From NCBI GenBank assembly GCA_963793295.1, contig CAWBZX010000028.1, positions 1-64,000 on the forward strand: 64,000 nt of DNA. The letters are read 5' to 3'. The notes under the pieces are model-generated. The model did not search any database and was not told the DNA's origin. It was given only the letters and a program-made list of their open reading frames with translations. Shown in pieces: positions 59,600-64,000 of the stretch (positions within the stretch are counted from its first letter, which is position 1; each line of letters starts with the position of its first letter). The position numbers and the translations under genes are program-made. The DNA comes from JAHDHW01 sp963793295 (GTDB lineage: Bacteria; Bacteroidota; Bacteroidia; Chitinophagales; Saprospiraceae).

Positions 59600-60451
59600 T
59601 TAATATTCTATCGCAGCGGTTTGACAGATATAATCAGGAATAATGCCTGTCGAATTAATCCGCTTTTTGGCTTTATGGGGTAGGGTAGTTCCGGTAAGGA
59701 CGAGCGCCGTATCAATGCCGAATTTGTTGCCGCCGATGATATCGGTATAAAGGGTGTCGCCCACCATTAGGATTTTTCTTTTATCAATTTTTCTTCCTTT
59801 GGCGCAGTGCTCGTAGGCAAAAATGAACATATTGGAATCTGGTTTGCCGAAGCGAATAAACCTGCGGTTGGTGATCGCTTCCACCATATTGGCAATTCCT
59901 CCGATAGCAATAGCAATATCATTATTTGAGGTGGGATAAAACCAATCGGTATTGGCGACTACAGAAGGGATGTTTTTCTTTCTGAGCAGGTTGATAATCT
60001 TGTTAATGTCGTGATTCCAATCAAAACCCTCGTCATCCATAAAAACTAAAACGCTGATGTCATCCACATCATCCAGATCAAGATTAGTAACGGATAGCGT
60101 TTTCAGGCCTAATTCTTTAAGATATTCTACGGAGGATTCTTTCCCCAAAAAAGCTACTGTTCCATCGGTCACTTTTAGTTTTAAATATTCCCGCGCAAGC
60201 ATTCCGGAGGAAATGATCTTGTCAGGGGTGATTTCATGAAGCCCGTAATTATTGTAGGCTTCAGCCAATTTTTTTGGCCCGCGTGAAGCATCATTGGTCA
60301 AAATATAAAAATCGATGCCTTCTTCTTTTAAAAATTTGAAAGTATTTTCGATACCCTCGATCATTCCGTTGTAATTTTTTAAAACACCGTATGCGTCAAA
60401 AAAGACGATTTCATAATTTTTTACAACAGTTTTAAAATCGGTGATTTTCAT
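59600..60451 (-). CDS. HAD-superfamily class IIA hydrolase-like protein
   Basis: The protein has about 283 residues from ATG 60,451; a longer start at 60,493 would overlap the upstream gene by 17 bases. HAD landmarks are 'EIVFFDAYGVLKNY' (motif I), 'DFYILTNDASRGPKKLAEAY' (motif II with Thr/Asn), 'RFGKPDSNMF' with the motif III Lys, and 'ILMVGDTLYTDIIGGNKFGI' (motif IV). The class IIA cap lies between. Motif I reads DAYGV instead of DxDGV/T, so the general acid/base Asp is replaced by Tyr, as in a few IIA subfamilies. It lies directly downstream of the kinase-like gene, probably in one operon. Confidence 0.82.
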   Translation of the reverse strand: MKITDFKTVVKNYEIVFFDAYGVLKNYNGMIEGIENTFKFLKEEGIDFYILTNDASRGPKKLAEAYNNYGLHEITPDKIISSGMLAREYLKLKVTDGTVAFLGKESSVEYLKELGLKTLSVTNLDLDDVDDISVLVFMDDEGFDWNHDINKIINLLRKKNIPSVVANTDWFYPTSNNDIAIAIGGIANMVEAITNRRFIRFGKPDSNMFIFAYEHCAKGRKIDKRKILMVGDTLYTDIIGGNKFGIDTALVLTGTTLPHKAKKRINSTGIIPDYICQTAAIEY

Positions 60452-60476
60452 TGAAAGGGAATTGAGGGTTTGTGGT

Positions 60477-61520
60477 TCAGAGATTGAGTACATTTAAGAT
60501 TTTTTCTGCTTTAAATTCGATGTCCAACATTGGAAAATATATTTCGAACGCCTCTTTTTGTAGTTTGGTCGCATAGATTTCATGGAAAAAATACCTGCCG
60601 TCTTTGACTACATAATTTAATATGAAAAAACGATAGGCTTCTTTTATAAAACGAACTTCAGGTTCCGTCAAAGGATAAACAGCATGGTATTCTTTTAAAA
60701 ACAATAAAAACCGTTCTTCCATCAAAGGGCCGACAACATAGCTAAAAACAGTCCGGTCGCCAATATCGGAAACGATCCTGCTAAAAAAATAAAAATCCAT
60801 CACTCTCGAACTCATCCGAAACCAGTCGTAATCCCATCTCGAAAATAATTTAAACTCTTTAGTGACAGAAAAGTTTCCAATATTCCAATCGATAAAAACG
60901 GGCATTTTCGCGAAATTGGAGTAGTTCAGTTTTTGTGTATTTTCAAAAAAGAGTTCACATTGGTTTTTGATATCATCAATATGCATTCGATGTTCAAACT
61001 GACCTTGCTCAGAATTCAAGATGTCCAGCAAATGGTTTATATCAGTATGCAGCGTTTTGGAATATGATGGCAGAACTCCTTTGACTTTGTTGCAGGCTTT
61101 GTGGAAATTGGCCAACTCCCTAGCCAGCGTGACAATCTGATCTCTTTTGAATCTTCGGGGTAATTTTTCTGCTATCGAGATTGGGTTGTAAAAAACGACC
61201 CAGGCATCCAAATGCCCGCTGGAAAAACGAAAAGTATACACTTCATTGGATTTCATCAACGAACGTGCGAGGAAATTTTGAAAAGGCGCCGACAAATTAT
61301 TGGCTAATGCGTTGATGATTGAATGATCTTCTTTGAAATGCTCGTATTTTCCAAAATAAGACAACTTTGCGATCACAATATCATCGCTTTCCAGAATTAC
61401 CCGGAATACATGATTGGTTGAAACGAGCGCACTGATATCAGTAATCGATTGGATGGATCGACTGCTATCGTATTTGAACCAGGCTTCCTGGATAATATTC
61501 GTAAAATCTATTTGGCGCAT
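60477..61520 (-). CDS. APH/choline kinase-like phosphotransferase
   Basis: The protein has 347 residues and a kinase-like fold. The N-lobe carries 'VFRVILESDDIVIAKLSYFG' with a likely ATP-binding Lys (about residue 53). The catalytic loop reads 'FIDWNIGNFSVT' (about residues 209-220), with Asp and Asn in the expected spacing but the usual preceding His replaced. 'SRWDYDWFRMSSRVMDFYFF' (about 227-246) supplies the metal-binding Asp. Substrates of such enzymes range from aminoglycosides to choline, sugars and other small molecules; I cannot tell which. It is transcribed together with the following HAD gene. Confidence 0.72.
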   Translation of the reverse strand: MRQIDFTNIIQEAWFKYDSSRSIQSITDISALVSTNHVFRVILESDDIVIAKLSYFGKYEHFKEDHSIINALANNLSAPFQNFLARSLMKSNEVYTFRFSSGHLDAWVVFYNPISIAEKLPRRFKRDQIVTLARELANFHKACNKVKGVLPSYSKTLHTDINHLLDILNSEQGQFEHRMHIDDIKNQCELFFENTQKLNYSNFAKMPVFIDWNIGNFSVTKEFKLFSRWDYDWFRMSSRVMDFYFFSRIVSDIGDRTVFSYVVGPLMEERFLLFLKEYHAVYPLTEPEVRFIKEAYRFFILNYVVKDGRYFFHEIYATKLQKEAFEIYFPMLDIEFKAEKILNVLNL

Positions 61521-61730
61521 AAAATCAAAGCATAAATTAATTGGAGTTCAAACACATCAACGAAAAGAAACTCAAAACTACAAAGTTTTTGAAAAATAAC
61601 TATTGGTTTTTAACACAGCCTTCAAGTACTAAAAAAACCTGAACATCTTGTGTAGTATAAAAGCTAAAGTGCAAAAAAAAGTAGGGATAACATTTGCAAA
61701 AAAAAAGCTGTCTGTTTTTTAGAAACACGT
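61521..61730. other. Intergenic region
   Basis: The stretch lies between two minus-strand genes and is short and AT-rich. No gene and no clear terminator were found. The upstream promoter for the kinase-like/HAD operon should be here. Confidence 0.4.
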
Positions 61731-62744
61731 TCATGTTTTAATAAAAGCAATGGTACCGTTTTGATTTTCTGTTTTGATTTTAAAATAATAAAAGCCTTGA
61801 GATAAATCCTGCATGTAAAATTTTTCGATCTGAGTTCCACGGTTTTTAGTCTTTGAAAGTAAAGTTTTAATTTTCTTCCCCGAAGCATCAAAAAGCTCGA
61901 TTTCAACTTTTTCTTTTTCGTTTAGATGATACTCAAAATGGATGAAATCCAGTACCGGATTGGGATAACATTTTAAATCAAAATCGCCAGCATTGCCAAG
62001 ATCATCAACACCGACAGTATTATTGATCGCTATCAAAATATCACGGGATGTTTCACTAATCAATTGTCCGTTTCGCGTTGTTGTGATGCAGACTTTTACA
62101 ATAAAATAACCGGGAGCAGGAGGGCTGAACCAAGTGAAACCGCCAGTAACCGGATCGAAAAAAAAGTTGTTGGGTTGAGAAAATATTTCCTCTAAAAAAA
62201 AGTAATTATTAACCTCCACCGCACAAACTTCAAAGGTGCTTTCATCACTATTTGGAATATTCACAAATGAGTTGTAAACGAAATATTCGTATAGATTTCC
62301 GAGAGCGACGGGCAAAGTCGGGATCAGTGGCATCACGTTAAATGGCTCGCTCTGGGGATTCATCAATTTGAAAGTAGCCGCGAGAACGAAAGGTTGTGCA
62401 TTAATCAGATTCATATTAAAAATGTCATTAGCCCAGCAACATGCTTCAACACTTATCTCATAAAAACCATGTTGATTGTATTCATGAATCCAATAAAAAT
62501 GCAGTGTTTTACTATCAATGGATGGATACTCCAAAATCTGTGGGCTACCAAGAATATCACAACTTCCATCTCCCCAACAAATGGTAATGTGATCAATCTC
62601 GGAATGAATGATCAGATTGATGTTGATATTTGCCTGAACAGCAAGGCTGGTATACTGCTCGATGTGTAGATCGCCACCACGGAAATCACCCGCTTTTAAC
62701 GATAGGCTCAAAACCAAAAAGAAAAAAAGTAAGATATTTTTCAT
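61731..62744 (-). CDS. T9SS type A secreted protein, PKD-like interior
   Basis: The protein has about 337 residues from ATG 62,744, which gives a signal peptide (cleavage near 'SLKAGD'); the frame also opens 33 bases earlier at 62,777. Residues about 25-110 contain 'IDHITICWGDGSCDILG' and 'HFYWIHEYNQHGFYEISVEA', a PKD-type fold. A second beta domain follows, and the C-terminus (about 265-337; 'DLKCYPNPVLDFIHFEYHL', 'QGFYYFKIKTENQNG') is a type A sorting domain. Function is unknown; probably surface exposed. Confidence 0.75.
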   Translation of the reverse strand: MKNILLFFFLVLSLSLKAGDFRGGDLHIEQYTSLAVQANININLIIHSEIDHITICWGDGSCDILGSPQILEYPSIDSKTLHFYWIHEYNQHGFYEISVEACCWANDIFNMNLINAQPFVLAATFKLMNPQSEPFNVMPLIPTLPVALGNLYEYFVYNSFVNIPNSDESTFEVCAVEVNNYFFLEEIFSQPNNFFFDPVTGGFTWFSPPAPGYFIVKVCITTTRNGQLISETSRDILIAINNTVGVDDLGNAGDFDLKCYPNPVLDFIHFEYHLNEKEKVEIELFDASGKKIKTLLSKTKNRGTQIEKFYMQDLSQGFYYFKIKTENQNGTIAFIKT

Positions 62745-63060
62745 TGAATTGATGTCTGTTGATAAAAGAGGTGTCAATTTACTATAAGTAATTGGGCGAA
62801 GTGATTGATAAGCTAATTTTTTTATGCTATAGTGCGACTTTTTTATTTAAAAAACCTTCAAACGGACATAAAAGCTATCTTTCCTGTTTTCCACTGAAAA
62901 CATTGGCCAATTTCAATAACAAAAAAGTACATTGTGCGTATTATGAAGGATGCTTTGTTTTATGATTTGAGCAGGTAGCTAAAAGGGGGTTGGCTTAAAA
63001 ATTAATTTAAAAATCCACAAACCCTTTGACAATAGTTTTATAATTATATTTTTGCAATCT
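62745..63060. other. Divergent intergenic region with promoter
   Basis: The region lies between the T9SS gene (-) and the BatA-like gene (+). It contains a good Bacteroidetes promoter at its right end (listed separately). No gene is supported. Confidence 0.45.
63025..63054 (+). promoter_or_regulatory. Bacteroidetes promoter TTTG-N18-TATTTTTG
   Basis: TTTG at 63,025-63,028 and TATTTTTG at 63,047-63,054 match the -33 and -7 elements of Bacteroidetes housekeeping promoters with an 18-nt gap. The -7 box ends only 6 bases before the ATG at 63,061, so transcription may begin at or very near the start codon. Confidence 0.6.
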
Positions 63061-64000
63061 ATGCAGTTTTTATATCCTACATTTTTATTTGCGCTTTTTG
63101 CTTTAGCGATTCCGATTATCATTCATTTGTTCTTTTTTCGGCGATTCAGGAAGGTCTATTTCACGAATGTCCGGTTTTTGAAAGAAGTCAAAGAAGAGAC
63201 TAGTGCTCGTCAGCGGCTAAGAAATCTTTTGGTGTTGTTAATGCGTTTGTTGGCGGTTACTGCTCTGGTTTTTGCTTTTGCACAGCCCTTTATCCCACAA
63301 GACACTGAAGTGAAGAAAGGTGCAAAATCTGTAAGTGTATTTATTGATAATTCATTCAGCATGAGTGCTTTGAGTGAAGATGTTCCTTTAGTTGAAAAAG
63401 CAAAGCAACGGGCCAGAGAAATTGTAAATGCCTTTCAGGTAGAAGACCGTTTTCAAATACTGACGAATGATTTTGAAGGACGCCACCAGTTGCTGGTTAG
63501 CAAAGAAGATGCCTTGTCTTTGATTGATGAAGTGTCTATCAGTCCTTCCGTAAAGGAAATTTCAAAGGTTCTTACACGCCAGCAGCAAGCGCTCAATAGC
63601 GGTGCAAATGATAATAAAACAGCATTCATTATTTCCGATTTTCAGAAAAATATTTCTGACTTTGAAAACTTTAAAGATACGACGCTGGAAATAAATCTCG
63701 TCTCGCTTCAACCCATTCAAGAGCGTAATATCAGCATTGATTCTTGTTGGTTTGATGCACCTGCACAGATGATCAATCAAACCAATAGCTTAATTATTAG
63801 CGTAAAAAATCACAGTGATCAGAATGCCGAGAACATTCGATTATCTCTTCGCCATGAAGACCAGGTCAAACCGGTTGGTACGCTTTCTATTCCGGCGCTT
63901 TCTTCGGTCACAGATACTGTGAATATTACGATCCTCCGAACAGGTTGGCATGAAGCAGAACTGAATATTACGGATTATCCGGTTCAGTTTGATGACAAAT
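63061..64000 (+). CDS. BatA/aerotolerance-type VWA membrane protein, 3' end cut by window
   Basis: At least 313 residues of a protein that continues past the window. The N-terminus is the BatA (TIGR02226-like) domain: a membrane segment at about residues 4-24 ('LYPTFLFALFALAIPIIIHL'), a basic stretch 'FFFRRFRKVYFTNVRFLKEV', and a second membrane segment at about 58-78. A von Willebrand A-like region follows, starting 'VSVFIDNSFSM' (about 93-103) with the DxSxS metal-binding motif. Such proteins are common in Bacteroidetes, and some occur in the MoxR/Bat stress gene clusters. The final C-terminal part is not visible. Confidence 0.8.
   Translation, partial: MQFLYPTFLFALFALAIPIIIHLFFFRRFRKVYFTNVRFLKEVKEETSARQRLRNLLVLLMRLLAVTALVFAFAQPFIPQDTEVKKGAKSVSVFIDNSFSMSALSEDVPLVEKAKQRAREIVNAFQVEDRFQILTNDFEGRHQLLVSKEDALSLIDEVSISPSVKEISKVLTRQQQALNSGANDNKTAFIISDFQKNISDFENFKDTTLEINLVSLQPIQERNISIDSCWFDAPAQMINQTNSLIISVKNHSDQNAENIRLSLRHEDQVKPVGTLSIPALSSVTDTVNITILRTGWHEAELNITDYPVQFDDK

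Overview
The window reads as a chimeric metagenomic contig and not as one continuous chromosome. At least three unrelated kinds of DNA follow each other. Bases 1 to about 11,450 look nuclear and eukaryotic, most likely from a diatom or another stramenopile. Genes are separated by roughly 0.3-1 kb, there are GT-AG introns, and the proteins include a family-92-like glycosyltransferase, a Ulp1/SUMO-type protease, a microsomal glutathione S-transferase 3 and a histidine acid phosphatase, plus a reverse transcriptase relic. Bases about 11,460-12,549 are AT-rich bacterial DNA holding one beta-helix gene broken by several frameshifts. A pure A/T run (12,550-12,614) then joins to a GC-rich bacterial piece (12,615 to about 14,140) resembling Nitrospira-type genomes, with a truncated hypothetical gene and a truncated ChaN-like lipoprotein gene. 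From 14,157 to the end the DNA is AT-rich and clearly Bacteroidetes, probably Saprospiria-like.

Eukaryotic part: glycosyltransferase (899-2158, +), Ulp1-like protease (3174-4640, -), a charged Lys/Glu-rich protein with one intron (5389-6304, +), MGST3-like MAPEG protein (6581-7159, -), reverse transcriptase relic (7507-7839, -), histidine acid phosphatase (8283-9893, +) and an intron-containing gene of unknown function cut off at the junction (10,205-11,423, -). A 0.4-kb direct repeat (227-623 and 4536-4935) carries the promoter and first 35 codons of the protease gene.

Bacteroidetes part: it starts with the tail of a type IX secretion (T9SS) cargo gene and a complete T9SS cargo gene, then aldose 1-epimerase, an AI-2E/PerM-type transporter, a DUF4136 lipoprotein, an outer-membrane beta-barrel protein, an ECF sigma/anti-sigma pair and a sortilin-like beta-propeller protein. 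The core (27,137-54,510) is five consecutive same-strand genes for secreted surface proteins. Four are giants of about 1,360-2,640 residues that end in the gliding-motility-associated (type B) C-terminal domain and carry 4, 17, 12 and 17 copies of a two-cysteine Ig/PKD-like repeat. Three of them start with a choice-of-anchor L domain, and the fourth has swapped this for a lectin-like module. After the cluster come a small membrane protein, a DUF5686-type outer-membrane protein, a DUF1015 protein, a DUF4440 lipoprotein, a HAD-phosphatase/APH-kinase-like pair, another T9SS cargo protein and the start of a BatA/VWA-type membrane protein that runs off the window.

Functionally, the Bacteroidetes region is mainly a surface-adhesin locus secreted by T9SS. 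Signs of recent domain shuffling and local gene conversion are visible between paralogues. The eukaryotic and Nitrospira-like parts should not be read as being in the same genome unless the joins are confirmed.
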